Positions 41,407-49,328 of a DNA stretch of 55,906 nt are shown here, piece by piece. Both the position numbers and the translations under genes were made by a program. Every line of letters starts with the position of its first letter. Position 1 is the stretch's first letter. A model generated the notes under the pieces. It was not told the DNA's origin. It ran no database searches and saw only the letters and a list, made by a program, of their open reading frames with translations. Origin of the DNA: a virus; IMG/VR virus record IMGVR_UViG_3300042395_000266, positions 1 to 55,906 of that record. One strand, written 5' to 3'.

Positions 41407-42398
41407 CCAAGCGTGCCCTCATCACCGGCATCACGGGACAGGACGGTTCCTACTTGGCAGAGTTCCTGCTCGCCAAGGGGTACGCGGTGCATGGCGTCAT
41501 GCGACGGTCGAGTACGTTCCCGACCGCCAGGATCGACCACCTCTACGACCAACTCAAACTGCACTATGGCGACGTGGCAGACGGCACGGCGATGAGCCGC
41601 ATCGTCCGCGACGTGGCGCCGCACGAGGTCTACCATCTGGCCGCGCAGTCGCACGTCCGCGTCAGTTTCGACCAGCCTGTCTACACGGCCGACGCCACCG
41701 GGATCGGCGCGCTGCGGATGCTGGAGGCCATCCGCGACTACGAGGACGCCACTGGCAACCGCTGCCGCTACTACCAAGCCTCCAGTTCCGAGATGTTCGG
41801 CTCGACGCCGCCCCCGCAGGGCGAGGCCACGCCGTTTCACCCCCGGTCGCCCTACGGGTGCGCCAAGGTCTACGCCCACTGGATCACGGCGAACTACCGC
41901 GAGTCCTACGGCCTGCACGCCTCGTGCGGCATCCTTTTCAACCACGAGAGTCCTCGCCGCGGTGAGACGTTCGTGACGAGGAAGATCACGAGGGCAGTGG
42001 GCCGGATCAAGGCGGGCCTGCAATCGACGCTCCACCTGGGCAACCTCGACGCCCGCCGGGATTGGGGGTTCGCCGGGGACTACGTCCGCGCCATGTGGCT
42101 CATGCTCCAGCAGGAGACGCCCGGCGACTACGTCGTGGCGACGGGGCAGGCGCACACGGTGCGGGAGTTCTGCGAGCGGGCCTTTGCCCACGCGGGCCTT
42201 GACTACGAGGACTTCGTCGTCATCGACCCACGCTATTACCGGCCCGCGGAGGTCGATTTCCTGCTGGGCGACCCCGACAAGGCCCGCAGCGATTTGCTGT
42301 GGTGGCCGGCGGTCGATTTCGACGGCCTCGTGCGGATGATGGTCGATTCCGACGTGGAATTGGCCCGCCGCGAGAAGGCGCTACAAGGAGCAGCGTGA
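41403..42398 (+). CDS. gmd: GDP-mannose 4,6-dehydratase
   Basis: Converts GDP-mannose to GDP-4-keto-6-deoxymannose, precursor of fucose, rhamnose and related deoxy-sugars. The 331 residues contain the NAD(P)-binding [15 protein letters not shown] (about 8-22), the RRSS motif, catalytic-site ASSSEMFG, the Y-x3-K in [26 protein letters not shown] and [16 protein letters not shown]. All are characteristic of Gmd. It suggests the phage redirects sugars for surface glycan change. Start is GTG 41403. Confidence 0.93.
   Translation: MTKRALITGITGQDGSYLAEFLLAKGYAVHGVMRRSSTFPTARIDHLYDQLKLHYGDVADGTAMSRIVRDVAPHEVYHLAAQSHVRVSFDQPVYTADATGIGALRMLEAIRDYEDATGNRCRYYQASSSEMFGSTPPPQGEATPFHPRSPYGCAKVYAHWITANYRESYGLHASCGILFNHESPRRGETFVTRKITRAVGRIKAGLQSTLHLGNLDARRDWGFAGDYVRAMWLMLQQETPGDYVVATGQAHTVREFCERAFAHAGLDYEDFVVIDPRYYRPAEVDFLLGDPDKARSDLLWWPAVDFDGLVRMMVDSDVELARREKALQGAA
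42379..42395 (+). promoter_or_regulatory. RBS in hairpin loop
   Basis: CGCT and AGCG pair around a nine-base loop ACAAGGAGC holding the ribosome site for ATG 42398. Confidence 0.4.
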
Positions 42399-42556
42399 TG
42401 CCACTCAAAAAAGGCGGCAAGACCGAGAAGGCGATCAAGGCCAACCTCGCGGCGAATATCTCGGCCGAAGTGAAGGCCGGAACGCCGCATCCCCAGGCGG
42501 TCGCCATCGCGATGGACATCGCGGAGAAGGCCCGCGCGAAGGCGAGGAAGAAATGA
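42398..42556 (+). CDS. Small Lys-rich phage protein
   Basis: A 52-residue protein of a widespread small phage type: [18 protein letters not shown]...GTPHPQAVAIAMDIAEKA. Function unknown. Ends in ATGA overlap. Confidence 0.65.
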   Translation: MPLKKGGKTEKAIKANLAANISAEVKAGTPHPQAVAIAMDIAEKARAKARKK

Positions 42557-42726
42557 CCTGCGCAGACTGCCTGTTTTTCCGCCCGGCCGGCGACGGTGTC
42601 GGGGAGTGTCGGCGGCTGCCGCCCTGCCGGCCGGGGAATTTCCCCGACGAGCCGTGGCGGTTCCCGGTCGTGTCGAGCGAGGCCGGCTGCGGCGAGCACG
42701 AGCCGAAAAAAGACCTTGACCAGTAG
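42553..42726 (+). CDS. Small CxxC protein
   Basis: A 57-residue protein, start ATG 42553. CADC near the N-terminus, then C, C and C (GECRRLPPC; GCGEH), a likely zinc or FeS site. Similar CxxCxFF small proteins are frequent in phages. The stop TAG begins a TAGGCTACCG element. Confidence 0.6.
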   Translation: MTCADCLFFRPAGDGVGECRRLPPCRPGNFPDEPWRFPVVSSEAGCGEHEPKKDLDQ

Positions 42727-42744
42727 GCTACCGTCCGCGACACT
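42716..42744 (+). promoter_or_regulatory. Candidate promoter with TAGGCTACCG
   Basis: TTGACC (42716-42721), 17 bases, GACACT (42739-42744); TAGGCTACCG lies in the spacer with GG 13 bases before GACACT. Confidence 0.45.
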
Positions 42745-42773
42745 ATTGACCCCCGCAGGAATGGAGTCTTGCC

Positions 42774-42935
42774 GTGATTCGCCGCGACCTGTTCACGATG
42801 ATCGCCGTTGCCGCTACCGCTGCCGGCATTGTCGCGGCCTCGCGCCTGGGCAGCCGCCATGCCGACTCCGGTCGTCGCCTGCCGCCCGTGAACCACGTTG
42901 ACGGGCCTCGCCCGTCCCGCTTGTCGATTGCTTGA
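42774..42935 (+). CDS. Small exported peptide
   Basis: A 53-residue frame from GTG 42774 with a signal-like start (IRRDLFTMIAVAATAAGIVAAS) and a basic, Pro-rich rest. The codons near its end form a perfect hairpin (GACGGGC-CTC-GCCCGTC, 42900-42916). Moderately supported by the promoter upstream. Confidence 0.45.
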   Translation: MIRRDLFTMIAVAATAAGIVAASRLGSRHADSGRRLPPVNHVDGPRPSRLSIA

Positions 42936-42959
42936 TCTGGTTGGCTACTTATTCCGCAA

Positions 42960-42975
42960 CACCAAGGAGAAGGTG
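42960..42975 (+). promoter_or_regulatory. RBS in hairpin loop
   Basis: CACC-AAGGAGAA-GGTG places the ribosome site for ATG 42979 in an eight-base loop. Confidence 0.45.
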
Positions 42976-42978
42976 AGC

Positions 42979-43299
42979 ATGAACTTCACACGCGAAAAAC
43001 TGTACGAACTGTGGTACGACGAAACGAAGACAAACACGCAAGTCGCAAAGGAACTGGGCGTCACGCTCGTGCGGCTGTGGAAGTTAGGGCGAGCGTATTC
43101 GCTACCGCGCCGCGTCAAGCGTCAAAACCAGCCCGACCCCTCAATCGAAGAAATTCACGACCGCGCGGCAGCGATTCGCGCGACATGGAGTCCAGAGGAG
43201 CGCGAGCAGAGGCGCGTCGGGCTGCGGCGTCAGAGGTGGACGCCGCCGGAGTTCCGGTTCACGCCGTGCGGGTATCTGGTGCCGGCCGGAAGCCGCTAG
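42979..43299 (+). CDS. HTH protein, GcrA-like start
   Basis: A 106-residue protein: an N-terminal helix-turn-helix (KLYELWYDETKTNTQVAKELGVTLVRLWKLGRAYSLPRR) and a second motif, SIEEIHDRAAAIRATWSPEEREQRRVG. The second motif is shared with the gene at 45105. Probably DNA binding. Preceded by a GGCTAC element and AAGGAG. Confidence 0.6.
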   Translation: MNFTREKLYELWYDETKTNTQVAKELGVTLVRLWKLGRAYSLPRRVKRQNQPDPSIEEIHDRAAAIRATWSPEEREQRRVGLRRQRWTPPEFRFTPCGYLVPAGSR

Positions 43300-43577
43300 A
43301 GAAGACAATCGTCGCCAAGGGAATGGCGGCGGCCAAGGAGATGGGGTGGTTCGCGATCAAGTTGCACGGCGGCGCGTACCAGATGACCGGGCTGCCCGAC
43401 GTGCTGGCGATCAAGAACGGACGGGCGGCGTGGATGGAATTCAAGCGGCCTGGGGAGCACCCAACAAAGATTCAACAGCACCGTCTGCGTCAGTTGGCTG
43501 ACGCAGGGTGCGACACCGCGGTGTGTTACTCCGCGGGGGACGTGCGAGCGTTTCTTTCACAATGCGAGGCACAGTGA
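43266..43577 (+). CDS. VRR-NUC-type nuclease
   Basis: A 103-residue PD-(D/E)xK nuclease of the VRR-NUC type: EKTIVAKGMAAAKEMGWFAIKL, GLPDVLAIKNGRAAWMEFKRPG (catalytic D, E and K) and QQHRLRQLADAGCDTAVCY. Such phage enzymes process branched DNA. GTG 43266 is chosen so the first helix is complete; ATG 43323 would cut it off. Confidence 0.8.
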   Translation: MRVSGAGRKPLEKTIVAKGMAAAKEMGWFAIKLHGGAYQMTGLPDVLAIKNGRAAWMEFKRPGEHPTKIQQHRLRQLADAGCDTAVCYSAGDVRAFLSQCEAQ

Positions 43578-44248
43578 TGGAAGAAGAATTTCTGGCCGAG
43601 TTCGCGGATCGTGCGGTCGCCGGTCGCTGCCGCGTGGCAATCGACATCGGCGCGAATACCGGCGAGTGGACTCGCTGGCTGGCGAACCAGTTCGACCACG
43701 TCCTGGCGATTGAGCCTGACCCGCGAGCATACGGAGAACTGCTGAACGGGCTTCCCGGCAACGTCCATCACATGATGGTGGCGGCCGGCGAGAAGCACGC
43801 CGTGGCCGACTTCCATCTTCGACCGGACACGCGGCAGTCGTCGCTTCTGGCCGAGCATCCAATCGGTGGCGCCGGCCAGGAGGATGCTCCGGTCGCGCAG
43901 ACCGTCAGCGTCACGACACTGTCGCTCGACGTGCTCCGCGACGTGTGCCGGCAGTATTTCGGCACCGACGAGATCGACTTCGTCAAGATCGACGTGGAGG
44001 GCGCGGAGGCGGCCGTTCTTTCCGGCGCATCGCCTGAGCACTTTGCCGGCACGCGGTTCCTCGTGGAGATTCACGACACGAGGGAGGCTGTGGGCGCGCA
44101 ACTGCGGCGCCTTGGGCGTGACGAGGTGCGGGTCATTCGCCACCCGGCGGAAAACGCCCACCCGCAGCACTTCTGGATGTTCGCTCCCTCCATCGTGGCG
44201 GAAGCCGTTGAGCCGGAATCCGACGAAAGCGCGGACTCCGACGAATGA
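43577..44248 (+). CDS. FkbM-family methyltransferase
   Basis: A 223-residue AdoMet-dependent methyltransferase: DIGANTGEWTRWL (about 21-33), VLAIEPDPRAY and the FkbM motif IDFVKIDVEGAEAAVL. FkbM enzymes methylate hydroxyls of sugars or polyketides. Between gmd and a glycosyltransferase, a glycan substrate is likely. Acidic C-terminal tail. Confidence 0.85.
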   Translation: MEEEFLAEFADRAVAGRCRVAIDIGANTGEWTRWLANQFDHVLAIEPDPRAYGELLNGLPGNVHHMMVAAGEKHAVADFHLRPDTRQSSLLAEHPIGGAGQEDAPVAQTVSVTTLSLDVLRDVCRQYFGTDEIDFVKIDVEGAEAAVLSGASPEHFAGTRFLVEIHDTREAVGAQLRRLGRDEVRVIRHPAENAHPQHFWMFAPSIVAEAVEPESDESADSDE

Positions 44249-45108
44249 CAACTGCCGACTCCATCTGGCCGGTCGAGGACAAGTACCTTGACGGCTACGA
44301 GCGCCACGTCGCGGTGGGCCGCGACGTGGCGCTTCGGACGAAGGTCGTGTTTCTTGCGATTGCGAGAGATGCGATGCCGCACCTGACCAACACCCTGGCG
44401 TTGGTCGAGGAGTCGGCGGCCATGTTTCGCGAGGCGGTCTTCTACGTCTTTGAGAACGATTCGACCGACGGGACAGACGCTGTTCTCAAGGAGTTCGCCG
44501 CCTCGCGGCCGTGGGTGACGACCGAGCACGCCACGCTCGACCGCCCCGACGTTCGTGGATTTGAGCCGGAGCGGACGGTGCGGCTGGCGGAATACCGAAA
44601 CCGCTGCCGGGATTGGGCGATCAAGAACCACCCCGACGCCGACTACGTCATCGTGCTCGACCTCGACCCGCACGGAGGGTTCAGCACCGCCGGAATCCTG
44701 AACTCCATCGGACTGCTGTGTGAACTGCGGTCTAGCACTCTCCAGCCAGCCCTGGCCGGCGCTATGGCGAGCATGTCGCTGTTTGTCAGCAAAGGCCGCG
44801 ACGGCAGTCCTGGGGTTGCCCAGTACGACGCCTGGGCCGCGCGGATGAACTTTTGGGAGGATCGCAGGGGCGGGCCGGGCGGAATGGCGTGGTTTCACAT
44901 GCTCCTGCTGCCGATTGGCTCGCCGCCCGTGCCGATGAATTCGGCGTTTGGCGGCTTGTGCGTTTACGCGGCCGATGCGTTCTACGCCCTTGGCGTCCGG
45001 TACGAGGGTAGCGATTGCGAGCACGTCTTGTTGCACAAGAACATGAGGGCGGCCGGATACCAACTCTATCTCAATCCTGGGAGCAGATACGTCGCCATTC
45101 TTCCATGA
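44245..45108 (+). CDS. Glycosyltransferase (CAP59/GT69-like)
   Basis: A 287-residue GT-A-type enzyme: VVFLAIARDAMPHL, YVFENDSTDGTDAVL (nucleotide-sugar binding) and VIVLDLDPHGG (DxD). The ENDSTDGT plus LDLD combination resembles GT69/alpha-mannosyltransferase-like proteins. It overlaps the FkbM gene (ATGA) and likely acts in the same glycan pathway. Confidence 0.75.
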   Translation: MTTADSIWPVEDKYLDGYERHVAVGRDVALRTKVVFLAIARDAMPHLTNTLALVEESAAMFREAVFYVFENDSTDGTDAVLKEFAASRPWVTTEHATLDRPDVRGFEPERTVRLAEYRNRCRDWAIKNHPDADYVIVLDLDPHGGFSTAGILNSIGLLCELRSSTLQPALAGAMASMSLFVSKGRDGSPGVAQYDAWAARMNFWEDRRGGPGGMAWFHMLLLPIGSPPVPMNSAFGGLCVYAADAFYALGVRYEGSDCEHVLLHKNMRAAGYQLYLNPGSRYVAILP

Positions 45109-45458
45109 CGCTCACCCCCAACCAGAAGCGGGCTATACGCCACCTATGGAAAGGGGAACTCACGATGGAGGAGATCGCGGAGGAGATGGGCTTCACGTCG
45201 GCCGAGTTGGAGGCCGCTGCCGCCAGCCTGGGCCTGCCCGCCCGACTTGAGTCAGACGTGTATCTGCCGACTCGCGACGAGATACGCCGAGAGGCCGCCA
45301 AAATCCGCGCTGAATGGACTCCGGCCGAGCGGGAAGCCCGCCTCGCTGGGGCGTGGCGTGCTAGGATAGATAAGGCTACCGAGCGCGACATGGATGCTGG
45401 CAGAAATACGACTACTGGTGGCGCCGCGGGAAGCCCGCCTCATGGTGAGGCAGGGTGA
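45105..45458 (+). CDS. HTH protein, paralogue of 42979 gene
   Basis: A 117-residue protein: LTPNQKRAIRHLWKGELTMEEIAEEMGFTSAELEAAAASLGL is an HTH, and TRDEIRREAAKIRAEWTPAEREARLAG repeats the second motif of the 42979 gene. The last 25 residues are low-complexity. Confidence 0.6.
   Translation: MTLTPNQKRAIRHLWKGELTMEEIAEEMGFTSAELEAAAASLGLPARLESDVYLPTRDEIRREAAKIRAEWTPAEREARLAGAWRARIDKATERDMDAGRNTTTGGAAGSPPHGEAG
45374..45392 (+). promoter_or_regulatory. GGCTACCG element inside 3' end
   Basis: GGCTACCGAGCGC followed by GACATG (45387-45392) at the standard 13-base offset, inside the end of the 45105 gene and before the next gene. Confidence 0.35.
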
Positions 45459-45588
45459 CGACGTGACATCGGACGAGTTGTGGAAGTTTGGCCGCGCCAT
45501 GAGTCGGACGGAGGCCAAGGAGATCGTGGAGGCCGCGTTTTCTGACTGCTACGACCTTATGAATTTCGTCGTACATGGCACCGATTGA
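45442..45588 (+). CDS. Small protein, unrecognised
   Basis: A 48-residue protein from ATG 45442 (VRQGDDVTSDELWKFGRAMSRTEAKEIVEAAFSDC); ATG 45394 would lengthen it by 16 residues within the previous gene. Overlaps the next start. Confidence 0.5.
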   Translation: MVRQGDDVTSDELWKFGRAMSRTEAKEIVEAAFSDCYDLMNFVVHGTD

Positions 45589-45769
45589 CGACGACGAAAT
45601 CGACCAGAGGGATTTTCCTCGCCACGGGGACGACAGCCCGCCGCTGTTCTCCAGCGTCCGAGACACGCCCTACTGTCGGGGCTGTCTGACCAGCGAGGCC
45701 CGAACCGCAAGCCTGGAGTACCAGCGGTTTCTGAACCGCCACAAGGAGGATCGCGATGGACGAAAATGA
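45575..45769 (+). CDS. Small charged protein
   Basis: A 64-residue protein, acidic start then YCRGCLTSEARTASLEYQRFLNRHKEDRDGRK. Overlaps both neighbours. Unrecognised. Confidence 0.5.
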   Translation: MAPIDDDEIDQRDFPRHGDDSPPLFSSVRDTPYCRGCLTSEARTASLEYQRFLNRHKEDRDGRK

Positions 45770-46037
45770 AGTCTACGGGGCCGGAATGCCGCTGCTCGAC
45801 AAACTGAAGATGTTCGCGGAGTGGGCGCCGATGATTGGTCGCCTCCAGGCCATCGCGGAGGCCGCCGACCCGCACTCGCGAGCCGTCGCCATCTGCGCCG
45901 CGCTCAAGTGGGCGGCAGGGAAGTCGAGCACCGAACTGGACGACGAAGCCCTCGACCACGTCGAGGCCATCTTGCAGACGCCGGAGGGCAAAGCGGCCTT
46001 CGATTGGGTCGTCGCCACGCTGGAGGGCCGCAAGTGA
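45756..46037 (+). CDS. Small helical protein
   Basis: A 93-residue acidic helical protein (LLDKLKMFAEWAPMIGRLQAIAEAADPHSRAVAICAALKWAAG). GTGA overlap with the next, membrane-protein gene. Unrecognised. Confidence 0.5.
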   Translation: MDENEVYGAGMPLLDKLKMFAEWAPMIGRLQAIAEAADPHSRAVAICAALKWAAGKSSTELDDEALDHVEAILQTPEGKAAFDWVVATLEGRK

Positions 46038-46294
46038 CCATCGACTCCATCGCCATCGGCGTCCTCGGCACCGGAGCCGCCGCCCTGGTTGGGCTGTGGC
46101 CGAAGGTCGCCCCGCTCCTCAAGCGGCTGCCTGCCCCCGCTGTCCCGGCCCGTACCGGCGTGACCTACCAAGCCGCGATGGTCGCCTTGGCGAGCGTGCG
46201 TGCCCGGCTCGTGGAGACGGGCGGCGTCAGCGACGAGGCTGGCAAGGCCATCGAAGCGATCACTCACGCCCTCGTCCAAGGGTCAGACCAGTGA
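46034..46294 (+). CDS. Small membrane protein, holin candidate
   Basis: An 86-residue protein with one N-terminal hydrophobic segment (about 5-22, SIAIGVLGTGAAALVGLW), a Pro/Ala hinge and a helical cytoplasmic part. With the two membrane proteins and peptidase that follow, it may be a holin. Confidence 0.5.
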   Translation: MTIDSIAIGVLGTGAAALVGLWPKVAPLLKRLPAPAVPARTGVTYQAAMVALASVRARLVETGGVSDEAGKAIEAITHALVQGSDQ

Positions 46295-46764
46295 AGCCCC
46301 GCTACATCGTGGCCGCCATGCTGCTGTTCTTCGCCTGGAAGGGCGCCGTGCTGGAGATGGAGTGGCCGCCCTCGCCGGTCAAGGTTCTCGCGCCCGCCCC
46401 GCCGCCGGAGTCGCTCAAGTGGGCCGCAAGCCTGCGACCCATCGCGAGCAAGATGACGCCCCGCGACCGGGCCTATCTCGCGAACTTCTACGAGGCCATC
46501 GCCTTCGTGCTTTTGCGCGACGGCGACCGGCCGACTCCGATCATCACCGACACGAACAAGTTTGAAGCGTTCCACGCCGGCAGCCTCGACCTCGCCATCG
46601 ACCGTAAGGACGTGGGGAAGTACGACGGCCTGGGGCCGGCGATTGACGAGGTGTTCGTGGCCGCGAACGGCGCCGACATCAAGACGCTCGACGCCGACGC
46701 TCGCGGAAAGATGGTCGCGGCCTGCGGTGTCCTCTCATGGACGTTCACGATTCATGGCGAGTGA
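46291..46764 (+). CDS. Membrane-anchored protein
   Basis: A 157-residue protein with an N-terminal membrane anchor (about 6-20) and a Pro-rich stretch, then a soluble domain of about 115 residues. Coupled by GTGA and overlapping the peptidase start. It could be part of the lysis set. Unrecognised. Confidence 0.5.
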   Translation: MKPRYIVAAMLLFFAWKGAVLEMEWPPSPVKVLAPAPPPESLKWAASLRPIASKMTPRDRAYLANFYEAIAFVLLRDGDRPTPIITDTNKFEAFHAGSLDLAIDRKDVGKYDGLGPAIDEVFVAANGADIKTLDADARGKMVAACGVLSWTFTIHGE

Positions 46765-47755
46765 CTTTGATCCGCGTTCGGCTTACGGCGCCGGCCTTGT
46801 CGGCTGCCGAAAGAATCCTCGCTCCGACGAGATTTTTGCCGACTACATCATTCGCGGCGGCGGCAACCCCGTTGGCGAAGACGTGGCCCATGAGTGGGAG
46901 TTCGCCGGGGCCGGGGCCGGGAAACTGACGCTCCTGTTCCCTGCGGTGATGAAGGTGTTCCCCGACTGCTGGCCTGGGCCAGCGCAACTCACTGGCGACT
47001 GCGTATCGAAGGCAAGCGCGAACTGCCTTCTCACGTCGCTGGGCATGGAGATCGCGAACGGCCTTCCCGACGAGGTATCGGGCCACGTCGAGGTGGCCCC
47101 CGACCTTCCGCCGGAGGGCGTCCGCAACTCCGTCATCGCCAGCGAGAGCCTGTGGGCGTGGCGCGGGTATGACGGCGACGGGTGGGTGTGCAGCGAGGCC
47201 GCCAAGGTCGCCTGCGAGAAGGGCTTCCTGCTTCGCAAGCCCTACCCTGACCTCAAGATCGACCTCACCAACTACACCACCGCCACGCTGCGGCTGGGCG
47301 GCTCCCGCGCCCCCGGCGCCGAGTGGCTCGCGGAGTCGAAGCAGCACGTCGCTCGCACCGCCACGTTCCTGAAGGGCCGCGAGCAAGTCCGCGACTTCCT
47401 GGCCGCCGGCTTCGGCGTGTTCAATTGCTCCGGCCTTGGGTTCTCAAGCACCCGCAACGAGGACGGCGTGGCCGACCAGAACGCCCGTTGGGCGCACGCG
47501 GAATCCTGGCTGGGCTACGACGACCGGCCCGACACCGTGAAGAAGTACGGGCAGGCGCTCGTGCTCTGGAACAACTCGTGGAGCAAGTGGAATCGCGGCC
47601 CTCGTCGCGTCCGCGGAACGGACATCGACATTCCAGATGGTTCGTTTTGGGCGTTGGCCGACACGATTGACCGCTGCTCGTGCATCGCGCTGTCGAGCGT
47701 TGCCGGCTGGCCTCGCCGGAAGCACACCACGTTTGGCGCTACGGGGCACATCTGA
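46754..47755 (+). CDS. Papain-like cysteine peptidase, endolysin candidate
   Basis: A 333-residue protein with a papain-type triad pattern: QLTGDCVSKASANCL (oxyanion Gln and catalytic Cys, about 76-90), His in RWAHAESWLGY and Asn in LWNNSWSKW. This order and the NSW motif are those of C1-like peptidases. It lies between membrane proteins and a lipoprotein, so it may cleave peptide cross-links of the wall. No signal peptide, so export would need a holin. Confidence 0.7.
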   Translation: MASDFDPRSAYGAGLVGCRKNPRSDEIFADYIIRGGGNPVGEDVAHEWEFAGAGAGKLTLLFPAVMKVFPDCWPGPAQLTGDCVSKASANCLLTSLGMEIANGLPDEVSGHVEVAPDLPPEGVRNSVIASESLWAWRGYDGDGWVCSEAAKVACEKGFLLRKPYPDLKIDLTNYTTATLRLGGSRAPGAEWLAESKQHVARTATFLKGREQVRDFLAAGFGVFNCSGLGFSSTRNEDGVADQNARWAHAESWLGYDDRPDTVKKYGQALVLWNNSWSKWNRGPRRVRGTDIDIPDGSFWALADTIDRCSCIALSSVAGWPRRKHTTFGATGHI

Positions 47756-48099
47756 TGCGACTCGCAATACTCGACGCGCTGGCGTGCTGCGGCGTGCTGG
47801 CCGTCATTTCCCTACCGCTGGCCTGCTCGCCGGCGCCCACCGTCGATGACATTCAGGCGTTCGTGGCGCCGACGGGGCTGTATTCGATCATGGCCGCGCC
47901 GGCCCCCGCGCCGCCGGCCCCGGCTCCGAAGCCTGGGGACACATGCCCAACGTGCCGCGGCGCCGGAGTCGTTGGTGACGGAGTCGTGCGCATGACCTGT
48001 CAGGATTGCGGCGGAACGGGGAAGGTGCCCAAGAGCGTGCTCGTGGCGCCAACATGCAAGGACGGCAGATGCCAGAACAAGTCAGGTACGGCTCGCTAA
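47755..48099 (+). CDS. Lipoprotein with DnaJ-type zinc motifs
   Basis: A 114-residue protein with a lipoprotein signal (ISLPLAC, Cys24), a Pro/Ala linker and two CxxCxGxG repeats (CPTCRGAGVV; CQDCGGTGKV) as in the DnaJ zinc domain. It could be an outer-membrane spanin-like factor or an envelope protein. Confidence 0.6.
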   Translation: MRLAILDALACCGVLAVISLPLACSPAPTVDDIQAFVAPTGLYSIMAAPAPAPPAPAPKPGDTCPTCRGAGVVGDGVVRMTCQDCGGTGKVPKSVLVAPTCKDGRCQNKSGTAR

Positions 48100-48431
48100 A
48101 GGAGTTCGTCGCGAAGCGCGGCGGCCTCCGGCTCGCGATCCACGGCGGCCTACGCGACCAACTGGTCGAGATGGCGGTCGAGGACTATCCGCTCGACGCG
48201 CCCCCTGACCGCATGGAGGAGGTGCTGGCGGCACGGCTGCGGCTGCGCTGCCGCAAGAAATACGGCACCGTTGTCGCGATGCTGCTGATCTCCATCCTCG
48301 CCAACTTGGTCGCAAGGGCTGTGTGGGAGTGGTGGAAGAACCGTCACGTTCATCGCGTCCTTATGACAGGCTGGCAATATGCCGCGAAAAATCCCGACCT
48401 TCCGCCCGAAGTGGCTGGCCCGCCCGCGTGA
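48069..48431 (+). CDS. Single-pass membrane protein
   Basis: A 120-residue protein: soluble helical N-terminus, a transmembrane helix (about 67-82, VAMLLISILANLVARAVW) and a short tail. It overlaps the lipoprotein gene by 31 bases, as inner and outer spanin genes often overlap. Only suggestive. Confidence 0.55.
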   Translation: MPEQVRYGSLKEFVAKRGGLRLAIHGGLRDQLVEMAVEDYPLDAPPDRMEEVLAARLRLRCRKKYGTVVAMLLISILANLVARAVWEWWKNRHVHRVLMTGWQYAAKNPDLPPEVAGPPA

Positions 48432-48681
48432 GGCACGCCCGTCCTCGACGGCCCGCGGGTACGGGTCTGCCGCGTGGCAGCGCACGAGGCTCGCGGTCAT
48501 TGCGCGGGACGGAGGTCAGTGCCAACTCTGCGGAATGATCGTCCGCGAGAAGGCGCAGATCGACCACATTCACGAGAAGGCTGCCGGCGGCAGCGACTCG
48601 CTGTCTAATTTGCGCCTGCTGTGCCTGCCTTGCCACTCGCGGCGGCACGCATCGTCGCCGCGGCCGCGATTCAACGAATAG
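48379..48681 (+). CDS. HNH endonuclease
   Basis: A 100-residue HNH nuclease with CQLCG, QIDHIHEKAAGGSD, NLRLLCLPCHSRRH, and a basic start. This compact type is normally next to terS and cooperates with terminase in cos cleavage. Here it is the last rightward gene; it would be next to terS only if the leftward operon were absent or the genome circularised differently. Convergent with the following gene by 11 bases. Confidence 0.85.
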   Translation: MPRKIPTFRPKWLARPREARPSSTARGYGSAAWQRTRLAVIARDGGQCQLCGMIVREKAQIDHIHEKAAGGSDSLSNLRLLCLPCHSRRHASSPRPRFNE

Positions 48682-48796
48682 CCTGGAGCAGCGTGTCGAT
48701 CAGCCCGTGAATCGACCGGGCCAGCGGGCTGTCGGTGCCTAGTTCCTGACCCAGCCGCACGAGCAGCAGGCCGCGAACGAGTTCGTTCCACGTCAC
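48671..48796 (-). CDS. Small leftward gene
   Basis: A 41-residue protein from GTG (WNELVRGLLLVRLGQELG...IHGLIDTLLQAI), overlapping the upstream stop as GTGA and the HNH gene at its 3' end. Amphipathic helices. Last gene of the leftward operon. Confidence 0.5.
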   Translation of the reverse strand: MTWNELVRGLLLVRLGQELGTDSPLARSIHGLIDTLLQAIR

Positions 48797-49089
48797 TGCG
48801 GCACCGCCTTCCCGACTTGCAATTGTGCGGCCTTGCGGCTGCACTCGTCAATTTTTTGCTGTATCGTGCTCACGAATCCGCCCAGCATTGCCGCGCATGC
48901 CTGCCATCCCTCGGCCTCGCACTCGCAGACTCGCTCAAACGGATAGACAGCCCTGACTATGCCTCCGGTTTCCACGATCCGGTGCTGCGCCGAAATGACC
49001 GTTCCGCGATGGACAAACGCCTTCGCCGTGCCATCGGGCTCCGCGACCGCGAAGGCCAGCCACACCTTGTCTCCATCATGCAGTTCCAT
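48793..49089 (-). CDS. Leftward gene, unrecognised
   Basis: A 98-residue protein: strand-rich N-terminal half (KVWLAFAVAEPDGTAKAFVHRGTV), C-terminal helix with Cys. AAGGAGG precedes the ATG and a GGCTAC/TAAACT element lies just upstream. Confidence 0.6.
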   Translation of the reverse strand: MELHDGDKVWLAFAVAEPDGTAKAFVHRGTVISAQHRIVETGGIVRAVYPFERVCECEAEGWQACAAMLGGFVSTIQQKIDECSRKAAQLQVGKAVPQ

Positions 49090-49115
49090 TGCCCCCTCCT
49101 TGTTTCTTGCTGGGT

Positions 49116-49134
49116 AGTTTATCGACCAGTAGCC
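49116..49134 (-). promoter_or_regulatory. GGCTAC element with TAAACT
   Basis: On the minus strand TAGGCTAC (its TAG is the previous stop) is followed by TAAACT 13 bases after GG. Confidence 0.45.
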
Positions 49135-49328
49135 TACTCGTCCTCGCGTTTTTTCCGCTTCTTCTTGCGAACGTACTTCTCCGCTTCGCGGCGGGCGTTC
49201 AGTTCATCGATGGCAGCCTGGGCCACGCGGTGCATGGCCGCCTGGGCGTCCCCCCTCGTGCATATCCCCTGCTCTATCAGCATGGTCAGCCAGCCGGCCT
49301 CGTAGGGGGAGAGTCGGTTCGTTCTCAC
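49134..49328 (-). CDS. Small basic protein
   Basis: A 64-residue protein from GTG 49328 (GTGA overlap). Helical, ending in a Lys/Arg cluster (YVRKKKRKKRE). Possibly nucleic-acid binding. Confidence 0.55.
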   Translation of the reverse strand: MRTNRLSPYEAGWLTMLIEQGICTRGDAQAAMHRVAQAAIDELNARREAEKYVRKKKRKKREDE

